A stretch of 64,000 nt of DNA from Gallionella sp. (lineage in GTDB: Bacteria; Pseudomonadota; Gammaproteobacteria; Burkholderiales; Gallionellaceae): assembly GCA_023229845.1 (NCBI GenBank), contig JALNYK010000014.1:1-64000 (forward strand), written 5' to 3'. Under the pieces are notes generated by a model. The model did not search any database and had not been told where the DNA came from. It worked only from the letters and a program-made list of their open reading frames with translations. This document shows, piece by piece, positions 23,884 through 33,125 of the stretch; the stretch's first letter is position 1; the number at the start of each line of letters is the position of its first letter. The position numbers were made by a program, and so were the translations under genes.

Positions 23884-26013
23884 CTATTCCTGCCTTTCCA
23901 GCAACAGCAATTGCATATCCATCACATTGGTTCCGGTCGGCCCGGTGAACAGATGGCTGCGCCTCTTCAGGCGGCTATCGCATGCCCGGAAGAAAGCGTA
24001 GGAATCGTTGCCCGCGAGATACCCCGCGAGATCGATACCCAGCGAGCGCGCCAGCGCCGCGGTGCGCCCGTCCACCAACGCCCCGGCCGCATCGGTCGGC
24101 CCGTCGCTGCCGTCGGTTCCGGCGGACAGCAGCGCCACGCCCTCCTGCCCCTCGATCTCCAGCGCGAAGGCCAGCGCGAGCTCCTGATTCCTGCCGCCCT
24201 TGCCGTTGCCCGTGACGACGACGGTGGTCTCGCCGCCGCTGATCAGGCAACGGCGTTCGCCCGGCCGCATTCCGGCCAACGTGTCGCGCGCGGTCTGCGC
24301 AAGGAACCGTGCGGCGGCGCGAACATCGCCCTGCAGCTCGGCGGTGAGAATCTGCGCCGGAAGCCCAGATTGCCTGGCTCGTTCCTCCGCCGCTTCGAGC
24401 GCCAGCCCGAGCGCGCCGACGATGACGTTGCGCGTGCGCTCCAGACAGCGGTCGCCCGCTTTCACCGTTTCGGTGATCAATCCGTCCATCCCATTTTGCA
24501 AATGGGCGACGACGCGCGGCGGCAGCTTTTCCTCCAGCCGGTATTTCGCGATCACCGCCCGCGCATCGCCGAACGTAGAGCCGTCCGGCGCGGTCGGCCC
24601 GGAGGCGATCACGTCCAGCCGGTCGCCGACGACGTCGGACAGCAGCAACGCGAGCAGTTGCGCCGGGTATGCCGCCTGCGCCAGCCTGCCGCCCTTCACG
24701 GCGGAAAGATGCTTGCGCACGGCGTTCAGTTCGTCGATGCCGGCCCCCGCCTTCAGCAGCAGTTCGGTCGTCTGTTGCTTGTCCTGCAGCGTCACGCCCT
24801 CGGCGGGCGCGACCAGCAACGCGGAGCCGCCGCCCGAAATCAGGCAGAGCACCAGCGTCTTTTCGTCGGCGGCGCGCACCATGTCCAGCAGCCGCCGCGC
24901 GCCCTCCGCCCCGGCCTCGTCCGGCACCGGATGCGCAGCCTCTACCTGCTCGACGATCTTCAGCGGCAGCTTGTGGCCTTCCTTCACGACGATCAGCCCG
25001 GCGGAGATGCGCGCGCCGAGCAGCGTCTCGACGGCCTGCGCCATGCGCGCCGCAGCCTTGCCTGCGCCGACAACGACGATGCGCTCGAACGCATCCAGCT
25101 CATAGCGGTTGCCGCCCGCATGCAGGCATCTGTTCTCGACCCTGGCGAACCTGAGCACCGCGCGGTAGGGATCGACGGCGGCGAGCGCGGCGTCGAATAT
25201 CTCCCGCAAGGGGCCCTCGCAGGACAGCAAGCGCAGCACCGCTTCGTTCCAGCCGGCCGGACCGGGCAGTTGCGTCTCGATCAGGCCGGGCGCGGAAATG
25301 CGCGCATCGCGGCTGCCGTCGTCGTGCATCACCCGCACCGGCTTGTCCACCGCTTGCAGCATTTGCAGGTCGTTCAGGCTGTCGCCGAGGCCGATGCTGG
25401 CGACGGCGCCGTAGCGTTTTGCGTAGAGCGCTTTCAGCAGGTTCACGGCGCGGCCCTTGTCGTGCCTGCCCATGATGTGAAACAGCCGGCCCTCGGTCCA
25501 GCTCAGCCCGGCTTGCTCTATCGCGCGCAAAAAGCCTGCGTCGGGCGCGCCGTCGAACACGAAGGGTTCGTCGAAATCGCGCTGCCGCGCGCGCCGCGCA
25601 TCCTCCGGCCCGAGTCCGGTCAGCGCGGCCACCTCGTCCGCCGTCATGTCGCCGAAACCGCGCGCCTGCACCCGCAATTCGTCGCGCAAACGAATGAAGC
25701 TGCGGCGTATCTCCGCATAGGGCGTGCCGAGCGAGATCAGCCGATAATCGCCGCAGTCCACGGCGTCGGGAATGTCGGCGAAATACCCCTGCGGGATGAA
25801 GATGCCGCCGCCGTTTTCGACGATAAAGGGATGCTCGTTGCCCAACTGCCCGCGGACGACTTCCATCTCCGCGCGCGTCTTGCTGGAACACAGGATCAGC
25901 GGGATATCGCTCGCCCGCACCAGATTCAGCGCGGGCAACGCCGGCTCGAAGGAATACCTCGCGGCATCGAGCAGCGTTCCATCCAGATCGGTAATGATGA
26001 TCGTCTTGGTCAT
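23884..26013 (-). CDS. Fusion: sugar-3-phosphoglycerate phosphatase + glycerate 2-kinase
   Basis: 709 residues from ATG at 26013 (AGGAATCCCGG before it). Residues 1-265 are a HAD-IIB phosphatase of the mannosyl-3-phosphoglycerate phosphatase type: DLDGTLLD 9-16, SSKTRAE 43-49, GLGDSLNDLQML 208-219. Residues about 270-709 are a GckA/TtuD-type glycerate kinase (DUF4147 then MOFRL): VVGAGKAAARMAQAVE 314-329, KEGHKLP, ISGGGSALL 392-400, and LISGGETTVVVTGNGKGGRN 590-609. The first domain would free glucosyl- or mannosylglycerate; the second makes 2-phosphoglycerate from glycerate. The two are normally separate proteins. No stop or frameshift lies between them. Confidence 0.85.
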   Translation of the reverse strand: MTKTIIITDLDGTLLDAARYSFEPALPALNLVRASDIPLILCSSKTRAEMEVVRGQLGNEHPFIVENGGGIFIPQGYFADIPDAVDCGDYRLISLGTPYAEIRRSFIRLRDELRVQARGFGDMTADEVAALTGLGPEDARRARQRDFDEPFVFDGAPDAGFLRAIEQAGLSWTEGRLFHIMGRHDKGRAVNLLKALYAKRYGAVASIGLGDSLNDLQMLQAVDKPVRVMHDDGSRDARISAPGLIETQLPGPAGWNEAVLRLLSCEGPLREIFDAALAAVDPYRAVLRFARVENRCLHAGGNRYELDAFERIVVVGAGKAAARMAQAVETLLGARISAGLIVVKEGHKLPLKIVEQVEAAHPVPDEAGAEGARRLLDMVRAADEKTLVLCLISGGGSALLVAPAEGVTLQDKQQTTELLLKAGAGIDELNAVRKHLSAVKGGRLAQAAYPAQLLALLLSDVVGDRLDVIASGPTAPDGSTFGDARAVIAKYRLEEKLPPRVVAHLQNGMDGLITETVKAGDRCLERTRNVIVGALGLALEAAEERARQSGLPAQILTAELQGDVRAAARFLAQTARDTLAGMRPGERRCLISGGETTVVVTGNGKGGRNQELALAFALEIEGQEGVALLSAGTDGSDGPTDAAGALVDGRTAALARSLGIDLAGYLAGNDSYAFFRACDSRLKRRSHLFTGPTGTNVMDMQLLLLERQE

Positions 26014-26146
26014 ACCGGGATTCCTGTCGCGATATTTCTTTCGTCGGGGATTTCCGGCGCAGGCCCGCCAGAGCGAAAGGCATGCTGTCATGCTTCGCCG
26101 AATCGGGTCAATCAGGCTTTCCCCCTATATGAGGGATGCGGAGTCG

Positions 26147-28855
26147 TCAGGCCTTGCGGTTGCTGAGCAGCCGTTTCTCGATCTCGATCACGACGAACAG
26201 CAACACGCCGAAACCTGCGATCAATCCCCAGGCCGCCGCATCCAACGCGACCACGCCGAACATCTTCTGCATGAACGGCAGGTAGGTGAATGCGGCCTGA
26301 ATGACTGCCAAGACTCCGATGCTGAGCAGCACATAGCGGTTGCCGGTGAAGTCCTGCCAGCTGCGCACCGGCCCCAGCAGGTAGCGGCAGTTGAACAGGT
26401 AGGCGATCTCGCCCATCACCAGCGCATTCACCGCGACGGTGCGCGCGGTCTCCAGGCTATCGCCGCGCGCAAGCTCCCACAGAAACAGCGCAACCACGCC
26501 CACGGTGAGCAGCACCGAAACGAAGGTTATGCGCCAGATCATGAAGCGCGACAGGATGGGCTCGGTTGCCGCACGCGGCGCGCGGCGCATCACGTCCGGC
26601 TCGGCCCGCTCGAACGACAGCGCCAGCGCCAGCGTGACCGCGCTGACCATGTTCACCCACAGGATCTGCACCGGCGTGATCGGCAGCACCATGCCAAACA
26701 GGATCGCGATCAGCACGACGCCTGCCTCGCCGCCGTTGGTCGGGATGATGAACACGATGGCCTTCCTGATGTTGTCATACACGGTGCGGCCTTCCTGCAC
26801 CGCGTGGGCGATGGTGGCGAAGTTGTCATCGGCCAACACCATCTCCGCCGCCTCCTTGGCAACCTCCGTGCCCTTCATGCCCATCGCCACGCCGATGTCG
26901 GCGCGTTTCAGCGCGGGTGCGTCGTTGACACCGTCGCCGGTCATCGCGACGATCTCGCCGTTGGCCTGCAAGGCCGTGACCAGTCTCAGCTTGTGTTCCG
27001 GGCTGGCGCGCGCGAACACGTCGACATCGCGCACCGCTTGGCGTAGTGCGTCGTCGTCGAGCGCATCGATTTCGCCACCGGTCAGCGCATGGCCGTTGCC
27101 GATGCCGATCTGCGCGGCGATCGCGCGCGCGGTGTCCGCATGGTCGCCGGTAATCATCTTGACGCGTATGCCTGCGGCTTTGCAGTCGCGCACCGCGGCG
27201 ATGGCCTCCTCGCGCGGCGGGTCGCTGATTCCCACCATGCCCAGCAGCGTGTAGCCGTCCTGCATGTCGTCGAAGTTCAATTCGCGCTGCCCGGCATCGA
27301 CTGTCTTCATCGCCATCGCCAGCACGCGCTGACCGAGCGCGCCGGTCTCGGCCATGCGCTCTTGCCAGTACGGCAGATCCAGCGTTGCATCTTCACCGAC
27401 TTCGCGTTGCAGATGGCACATCGCCAGCACCTGCTCGACCGCGCCCTTCACGAAGACGAAGGCGTGGCCGGCATGGTCGTGGTGCAGCGTCGCCATGTAG
27501 CGGTGTTCGGACTCGAACGGGATATGGTCGGTGCGCGGCAGTTCGCCCTGTTCGAAGGCCACGTCCATGCCGGCCTTCAGCGCCAGCGGAATCAGCGCAC
27601 CCTCGGTCGGATCGCCGGCGATGCGCCATTGCCCTTCCGCTTTATTCAGCGCGGCGTCGTTACACAGCAGGCCGACGCGCAGCAGATCCAGCGCATGGGA
27701 ATAATCGGCGATGTTCGCCTCCCTGCCGGCGATGGCAAACCCGCCGTGCGGCGCGTAGCCGCTGCCGCTGACCTCGAACACCTGGGGTGCGGCGATCACG
27801 CGCTGCACGGTCATCTCGTTCTTGGTCAGCGTGCCGGTCTTGTCGGTGCAGATCACGGTTACCGAACCCAACGCCTCGACCGCAGGCAGGCGGCGCACGA
27901 TGGCGTTGCGCTTCGCCATGCGCTGCACGCCGAGCGCGAGCGTTATGGTCAGCACCGCGGGCAGGCCTTCCGGAATCGCCGCCACCGCCATGCTGACCGC
28001 GGCGAGGAACATGTCGCCGAGGCCGAAGCTGTGCACCAGCCAGCCGAACAGGAAGGTGAGCACGGCCAGCGCCATGATCGCAACGGTCAGCCAGCGCCCG
28101 AAGGTCTCCATCTGGCGCAGCAGCGGCGTGGTCATGCTCTGCACCTCTTCCAGCATCGCGCTGATGCGCCCGATCTCGGTGTCGTCGGCGGTCGCCACCA
28201 CCACGCCCATGCCTTGCCCGTACACCACCAGCGTGCTGGAATAGGCCATGCAGTAGCGATCACCCAGCACGGCTCGCGCATCCACTGCGGCAGGATTTTT
28301 TTCGACGGCGGTGGATTCACCGGTCAGCGCCGCCTCCTCGATGCGCAGATTCTTCGCGTTCAACAAGCGCAGATCAGCGGGCACCTTGTCGCCGGAGGCG
28401 AGCAGCACGATGTCGCCGGGCGTCAGCGTCTCCGCCGCGACCACCGTGCGCCGGCCTTCGCGCAGCACCGTGGCCTCCGGCGACAGCATGCGACGGATCG
28501 CCTCCATCGCCTTCTCGGCCTTGCCCTCCTGGAGGAAACCGATGATGGCGTTGATCACGACGACACCGACGATCACCGCAGTGTCCACCCAATGCGCGAG
28601 CAGCGCGGTGACCGTCGCAGCGGCCAGCAGCACATAGATCAGCACGTTGTGGAATTGCAGCAGGAAGCGCATCAGCGGCCCGCGCCGATGCGGCGGCGTC
28701 AGGCGGTTGGGGCCGTAGCGCTGCATGCGTTGCGCGGCTTCGGCAGCGGACAGCCCATCGAGCGTCGAGTCGAGCGCTGACAGCGCCTCCTGCGCCGACT
28801 GGCTATGCCAGTCAGGACTTGCAGCAGATTGGTGAGGGATCCCGGTGTGCGCCAT
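26147..28855 (-). CDS. P2A-type Ca2+-transporting P-type ATPase
   Basis: 902 residues from ATG at 28855 (AAAGGGTG before it). Ordered features: cytoplasmic N domain, helices M1-M2, TGES at 178-181, PEGLP in M4 at 295-299 as in Ca2+ pumps of the SERCA/PMR1 type, phosphorylation site DKTGT at 338-342, MTGDGVNDAPALKRADIGVAMG, and six C-terminal helices. It exports Ca2+ (perhaps Mn2+) using ATP. Length is usual. dgkA lies 17 bases upstream of the start, so they are co-transcribed. Confidence 0.93.
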   Translation of the reverse strand: MAHTGIPHQSAASPDWHSQSAQEALSALDSTLDGLSAAEAAQRMQRYGPNRLTPPHRRGPLMRFLLQFHNVLIYVLLAAATVTALLAHWVDTAVIVGVVVINAIIGFLQEGKAEKAMEAIRRMLSPEATVLREGRRTVVAAETLTPGDIVLLASGDKVPADLRLLNAKNLRIEEAALTGESTAVEKNPAAVDARAVLGDRYCMAYSSTLVVYGQGMGVVVATADDTEIGRISAMLEEVQSMTTPLLRQMETFGRWLTVAIMALAVLTFLFGWLVHSFGLGDMFLAAVSMAVAAIPEGLPAVLTITLALGVQRMAKRNAIVRRLPAVEALGSVTVICTDKTGTLTKNEMTVQRVIAAPQVFEVSGSGYAPHGGFAIAGREANIADYSHALDLLRVGLLCNDAALNKAEGQWRIAGDPTEGALIPLALKAGMDVAFEQGELPRTDHIPFESEHRYMATLHHDHAGHAFVFVKGAVEQVLAMCHLQREVGEDATLDLPYWQERMAETGALGQRVLAMAMKTVDAGQRELNFDDMQDGYTLLGMVGISDPPREEAIAAVRDCKAAGIRVKMITGDHADTARAIAAQIGIGNGHALTGGEIDALDDDALRQAVRDVDVFARASPEHKLRLVTALQANGEIVAMTGDGVNDAPALKRADIGVAMGMKGTEVAKEAAEMVLADDNFATIAHAVQEGRTVYDNIRKAIVFIIPTNGGEAGVVLIAILFGMVLPITPVQILWVNMVSAVTLALALSFERAEPDVMRRAPRAATEPILSRFMIWRITFVSVLLTVGVVALFLWELARGDSLETARTVAVNALVMGEIAYLFNCRYLLGPVRSWQDFTGNRYVLLSIGVLAVIQAAFTYLPFMQKMFGVVALDAAAWGLIAGFGVLLFVVIEIEKRLLSNRKA

Positions 28856-28872
28856 TTTCACACCCTTTCGAA

Positions 28873-29238
28873 TCAGATGAGAACCAGCCCCCATACTACC
28901 ACCGCGTTGACGATGCTCAGCAGCACCGCCGCGCTGGCGATGTCCTTGGCGCGCTTCGCGAGCGGATGGCGTTCCAGCGAGGTGTGGTCCACCGCGGCTT
29001 CCAGCGCGGAGTTGACGAGCTCGACGATCAGCACCAGCAGGATGCTGGCGACCATCAGTGCCTTGCCGAGTTTGTCGACGGGCGTAAGCAATGCAACCGG
29101 AATCGCGATCAGTGCGACCAGCACTTCCTGACGAAACGCATCCTCGTGTTGCCAGGCGGCGCGAAGTCCGGCTGCGGCAGTTTGCGTGGCATGCCAGACA
29201 TGGCTCAGCCCGCGCGGATGCTTGTGATCGGGCTCCAT
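28873..29238 (-). CDS. dgkA: Diacylglycerol kinase
   Basis: Phosphorylates diacylglycerol to phosphatidate in the inner membrane, recycling lipid left by periplasmic glycan or phosphoglycerol transfer. 121 residues, three helices, with ELVNSALEAAVDH (catalytic Glu) and KRAKDIASAAVLLS. The N-terminal 20 residues carry several His. The ATPase gene follows after 17 bases, and a small membrane-protein gene precedes it by 4. Confidence 0.95.
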   Translation of the reverse strand: MEPDHKHPRGLSHVWHATQTAAAGLRAAWQHEDAFRQEVLVALIAIPVALLTPVDKLGKALMVASILLVLIVELVNSALEAAVDHTSLERHPLAKRAKDIASAAVLLSIVNAVVVWGLVLI

Positions 29239-29242
29239 GCGC

Positions 29243-29530
29243 TCAGCTCACCCGTTCCACTTTGAAGTAGAACCAGAGGTAATACGCGCCTATCACCGTA
29301 CCGATCGGGAAGGTGAACAGCGACAGCGCCGAGCAGGGCAGGCATATCCACGAGGAGCGGCGCATATTCGCCACCAGCGAGAATCCCGCCGCGAGGAAGG
29401 TCAGCCCGACCAGCACGCCGGCGACAGCCGCGGGGCCCAACAACTGATCGAATTTCAGCGCCAACAGCGAGAGAATCAGCGCACCGAAGATGATCCAGCA
29501 GATGCCGATGATGCGTTTGTGTGTCTTCAT
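29243..29530 (-). CDS. Small integral membrane protein
   Basis: 95 residues with three hydrophobic segments (IIGICWIIFGALILSLLAL, AAVAGVLVGLTFLAAGF, ALSLFTFPIGTVIGAYYLWF) and a short charged loop with Cys. No family recognised. It lies 4 bases before dgkA and 20 after tpx, in one apparent minus-strand operon (tpx, this gene, dgkA, Ca2+ ATPase). Confidence 0.7.
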   Translation of the reverse strand: MKTHKRIIGICWIIFGALILSLLALKFDQLLGPAAVAGVLVGLTFLAAGFSLVANMRRSSWICLPCSALSLFTFPIGTVIGAYYLWFYFKVERVS

Positions 29531-29550
29531 GCTTGCCCGCCGCCAAGTGT

Positions 29551-30072
29551 TTACTGCAACGCGGCCAGCGCCGCGTCGTAGTTCGGTTCGTGGGTGATGT
29601 CATCCACCAGCTCGGCATGCAGCACGCGATCGTTCTCGTCCAGCACCAGCACCGCGCGGGCGGTTACACCGGCCAATGCGGTGTCGGCGATTTTCACACC
29701 ATAGTTGCGCATGAACTCACGGCCGCGCATCAGCGACAGCGTAACGACGTTCTCCAGCCCCTCGGCGGCGCAGAAGCGGGCCGAGGCGAACGGCAGGTCG
29801 GCGGAGATCACCAACACCACGGCGTTTTCCAGCTTGTTAGCCGCCTCGTTGAACTTGCGCGCCGACGCGGCACATACCGCCGTGTCCAGGCTGGGGACAA
29901 TGTTCAGCACTTTGCGCTTGCCGGCGTAGCTCTGCAGCGTCACGTCCTTCAGGCCCTTGTCGACCAACGTGAACGCCGGGGCGGTCTGCCCGACTTCCGG
30001 AAATTTCCCGTACAGCGTGACCGGCGCCCCCTTTAACGTGACGCTGGTTTTGTTGCTGATGTCTTTGGACAT
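29551..30072 (-). CDS. tpx: Thiol peroxidase
   Basis: A peroxiredoxin of the Tpx class that reduces lipid and alkyl hydroperoxides using thioredoxin. 173 residues. The peroxidatic cysteine lies in PSLDTAVCAAS (family SxDTxxC), and the resolving cysteine in SADLPFASARFC. The start follows AAGGAGACCATC. Length is close to the usual 165-170. Confidence 0.95.
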   Translation of the reverse strand: MSKDISNKTSVTLKGAPVTLYGKFPEVGQTAPAFTLVDKGLKDVTLQSYAGKRKVLNIVPSLDTAVCAASARKFNEAANKLENAVVLVISADLPFASARFCAAEGLENVVTLSLMRGREFMRNYGVKIADTALAGVTARAVLVLDENDRVLHAELVDDITHEPNYDAALAALQ

Positions 30073-30094
30073 GATGGTCTCCTTAAAAAATTCC

Positions 30095-30273
30095 CGTCAT
30101 TCCGGCGGAGGCCGGAATCCAGTAAAAATAAACATCCCGCGAAGCGGACGACATTTGATGTTGACCTGCTTCGCAGGAAATTATTAATCAACTGGATTCC
30201 GGCCTCCGCCGGATAACCAGCGACTTGCCCGCTTGCGGGCTTAGTCGAATGGCTAGTAGTTACATCAATGACG
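30095..30273. mobile_element. MITE-like inverted repeat, right end split by another repeat
   Basis: Left end CGTCATTCCGGCGGAGGCCG (30095-30114) and continuing GAATCCAG; right end ACTGGATTCCGGCCTCCGCCGG (30191-30212) then, after a 54-base insertion, AATGACG (30267-30273). About 70 bases between the arms. There is no transposase. It lies between tpx and the gcvP stop. Confidence 0.75.
30213..30266. repeat. Structured repeat, ACTACTAGCC family, copy 3 (nested)
   Basis: ATAACCAGCGACTTGCCCGC-tt-GCGGGCTTAGTCGAATGGCTAGTAGTT, described by its parts: outer ends ATAACCAG and GGCTAGTAGTT, stem CGACTtGCCCGC/GCGGGCttAGTCG. It sits exactly between CCGCCGG and AATGACG of the preceding element. Confidence 0.75.
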
Positions 30274-30278
30274 CAGCA

Positions 30279-33125
30279 TTAAACGTAACTATCCACCGGC
30301 GGGCAGGCACACACCAGGTTCTTGTCGCCGTACACGTTGTCCACCCGCGCGACCGCAGGCCAGAACTTGTTGTCGCGCACCCAGGGCAGCGGATACGCAG
30401 CCTGTTCGCGAGTGTAGCTGCGCGTCCAGTCGGATGTCACTACGGCCTTGGCGGTATGCGGCGCGTGCTTGAGGATGTTGTCCTTTTTGTCCACCTTGCC
30501 GGTGATGACTTCTTCGATCTCGCCGCGGATCGCAATCATCGCCTCGCAGAAACGATCCAGCTCGGCCTTGGATTCGCTCTCGGTCGGCTCGACCATCAGC
30601 GTGTCCACCACCGGGAAGGAAGTGGTCGGCGCGTGGAAGCCGAAGTCCATCAGGCGTTTGGCGATGTCACCCACTTCCACGCCTTCCTTCTTCCACTCGC
30701 GGCAGTCGAGGATCATCTCGTGCGCGCAGCGGCCGTTGCTGCCGCTGTACAGGGTGGCGTAATGGTCCTTCAACGATTCCTTGATGTAGTTCGCGTTCAG
30801 GATCGCCATCTTCGTCGCCTCGGACAGGCCCGCGCCGCCCATCATCCTGATATAGCCGTAGGAGATCAGCAGGATCAGCGCGCTGCCGTAGGGCGCCGCG
30901 GACACCGCGTGGATGGCCTGCGCGCCGCCGACCTTGACCATGGCATGTCCCGGCAGGAACGGCGTCAGGTGTTCCGCGACGCCGATCGGGCCTGCGCCCG
31001 GTCCGCCGCCGCCGTGCGGGATCGCGAAGGTCTTGTGCAGGTTCAGGTGGCACACGTCCGCGCCGATGTTGCCGGGGCTGGTCAGGCCGACCTGCGCGTT
31101 CATGTTCGCGCCGTCCATGTAAACCTGGCCGCCGTTCGCGTGGATGATCGCGGTGATGTCGCGGATCGATTCCTCGTACACGCCGTGCGTGCTGGGGTAG
31201 GTCACCATCAGGCAGGACAGTTTGTCTTTGTGCTCTTCCGCCTTCGCGCGCAGGTCGTCCACGTCGATGTTGCCGCGTGCGTCGCACTTCACGACGACGA
31301 TGTCCATGCCGCACATCGCCGCACTCGCCGGGTTGGTGCCGTGCGCGGAGGACGGGATCAGCACCACGTTGCGCTGCGCCTCGCCGCGCGAGCGGTGGTA
31401 GGCCTGTATCACCAGCAGGCCGGCGTATTCGCCGGACGCGCCGCTGTTCGGCTGGAAGCTCATCTGCGCGAAACCTGTGATTTCGGACAGCGCGGCATCC
31501 AGACCGGAGATCAGCTCTTGGTAACCCTCGGCCTGCTCCAGCGGCACGAAGGGATGCAGGTTCGCAAACTCGGGCCAGGTCAGCGCCAGCATCTCGGAGG
31601 CCGCGTTCAGCTTCATCGTGCAGGAGCCCAGCGAGATCATCGAATGCGTCAGCGACAGGTCCTTGTTTTCGAGGCGCTTGATGTAACGCATCATCTCGGT
31701 CTCGGTGTGGTAGCGGCTGAACACCGGATGGCCCAGGATCGAAGACTGGCGCTGCTTGAACGCCATCGCCTGCGCCTCGACATCGGCTGCGGTCAGCACG
31801 GGTGCGGCCTTGCCTGCCTTCTGCGCGAACACCGCGAGGATGGCGTTGAGGTCGGCGGTCGTGGTGGTCTCGTCCAGCGACAGCGTCAGGCCGTCGTTGG
31901 CGTAATGGAAGTTGATCTGCGCGGCCTCGGCCAGCGCATGCACCTTCACGTTGTCGGTGTGCAGCAGCTTGATCGTGTCGAAGAATGCGCCGGGTGCGAC
32001 GTTGTAGCCGAGCTTCTTCAGCTCGTTCGCCAGCGCGACCGTGGACAGGTGCACCTTGCGGGCAATCGCACGCAGGCCGTCCGCACCGTGGTACACCGCG
32101 TACATGCCGGCCATGATCGCCAGCAGCGCCTGCGCGGTGCAGATGTTCGAAGTCGCCTTCTCGCGGCGGATATGCTGCTCGCGCGTCTGCAGCGCCATGC
32201 GCAACGCAGCGCCGCCGTCGGCATCGACCGACACGCCGATGATGCGGCCCGGCATCGAGCGCTTTTGCGCGTCGCGGCAGGCGAAGTAGGCGGCGTGCGG
32301 GCCGCCGTAGCCCATCGGTACGCCGAAGCGTTGCGTCGAACCCAGCACCACGTCCGCTCCCCACTCGCCCGGCGGTGTCAGCAGCACCAGACTCAGGATG
32401 TCGGCGGCGACTGCGACGGTCATGCCGTTGACCTTGGCGCGCGCGACGAAGTCGGCGTAGTCATGCACCGTGCCGTCGGCGGTCGGATATTGCAGCAATG
32501 CGCCGTACAGCTTGTCGTTCAACGTGACAGTCTTGAAGTCGCCGATCACCAGCTCGATACCCAGCGGCTTCGCGCGCGTCTTCAGCAGCTCGATGGTCTG
32601 CGGGAAGCACTCGTGCGACACGAAGAAGCTGGTCTTGTCCGACGCGTCGCGCGGGCGCAGGCCGTGCAGCATGGTCATCGCCTCGGCCGCGGCGGTCGCC
32701 TCGTCCAGCAGCGACGCGTTGGCGATCTCCATGCCGGTCAGGTCCATCACCATCGTCTGGAAATTCAGCAGCGCCTCCAGGCGGCCCTGCGCGATCTCGG
32801 CCTGGTACGGCGTGTAGGCGGTATACCAGCCCGGATTTTCCAGCACGTTGCGCTGGATCACCGCGGGCAGCACGGTATTGTAATAGCCTTGGCCGATGTA
32901 ACTCTTGTACAGCTTGTTCTTCGCGGCGATGCCGCGCAGATGCTCTAGGTACTCGTGCTCGGACATGCATTCCGGCAGATTCAGCGGCTGCTGCAAACGG
33001 ATGGCCGCAGGCACGGTCTGGTCGATCAGCGCGTCGAGAGATGAGGCGTTGATCTTCTTCAGCATGGCCTGAACGTCTGCTGCGTTCGAGCCGTTATGGC
33101 GAGTTACAAATTGGTCGGAGTTCAT
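30279..33125 (-). CDS. gcvP: Glycine dehydrogenase (decarboxylating), P protein
   Basis: The PLP enzyme of the glycine cleavage system: it decarboxylates glycine and passes the aminomethyl group to lipoyl-GcvH. 948 residues, the fused single-chain form with both halves. The PLP lysine is in LNLHKTFAIPHGGGGPG in the second half. It ends VCACPPVDSYV, usual for the family. Third gene after gcvT and gcvH, 136 bases beyond gcvH. Confidence 0.97.
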   Translation of the reverse strand: MNSDQFVTRHNGSNAADVQAMLKKINASSLDALIDQTVPAAIRLQQPLNLPECMSEHEYLEHLRGIAAKNKLYKSYIGQGYYNTVLPAVIQRNVLENPGWYTAYTPYQAEIAQGRLEALLNFQTMVMDLTGMEIANASLLDEATAAAEAMTMLHGLRPRDASDKTSFFVSHECFPQTIELLKTRAKPLGIELVIGDFKTVTLNDKLYGALLQYPTADGTVHDYADFVARAKVNGMTVAVAADILSLVLLTPPGEWGADVVLGSTQRFGVPMGYGGPHAAYFACRDAQKRSMPGRIIGVSVDADGGAALRMALQTREQHIRREKATSNICTAQALLAIMAGMYAVYHGADGLRAIARKVHLSTVALANELKKLGYNVAPGAFFDTIKLLHTDNVKVHALAEAAQINFHYANDGLTLSLDETTTTADLNAILAVFAQKAGKAAPVLTAADVEAQAMAFKQRQSSILGHPVFSRYHTETEMMRYIKRLENKDLSLTHSMISLGSCTMKLNAASEMLALTWPEFANLHPFVPLEQAEGYQELISGLDAALSEITGFAQMSFQPNSGASGEYAGLLVIQAYHRSRGEAQRNVVLIPSSAHGTNPASAAMCGMDIVVVKCDARGNIDVDDLRAKAEEHKDKLSCLMVTYPSTHGVYEESIRDITAIIHANGGQVYMDGANMNAQVGLTSPGNIGADVCHLNLHKTFAIPHGGGGPGAGPIGVAEHLTPFLPGHAMVKVGGAQAIHAVSAAPYGSALILLISYGYIRMMGGAGLSEATKMAILNANYIKESLKDHYATLYSGSNGRCAHEMILDCREWKKEGVEVGDIAKRLMDFGFHAPTTSFPVVDTLMVEPTESESKAELDRFCEAMIAIRGEIEEVITGKVDKKDNILKHAPHTAKAVVTSDWTRSYTREQAAYPLPWVRDNKFWPAVARVDNVYGDKNLVCACPPVDSYV

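Noticed and set aside
23911..26166. A 751-codon open frame opposite the phosphatase-kinase fusion
   Set aside because: Arg/Gln/His-rich, low complexity and without family text; a shadow caused by high GC third positions of the real gene.
30095..30273. CRISPR-like repeats
   Set aside because: Palindromic elements occur singly or in inverted pairs, with no regular spacing, spacers or cas genes.
30225..32948. A 907-codon open frame opposite gcvP
   Set aside because: Complete overlap with a clear gcvP; composition is typical of an antisense shadow.
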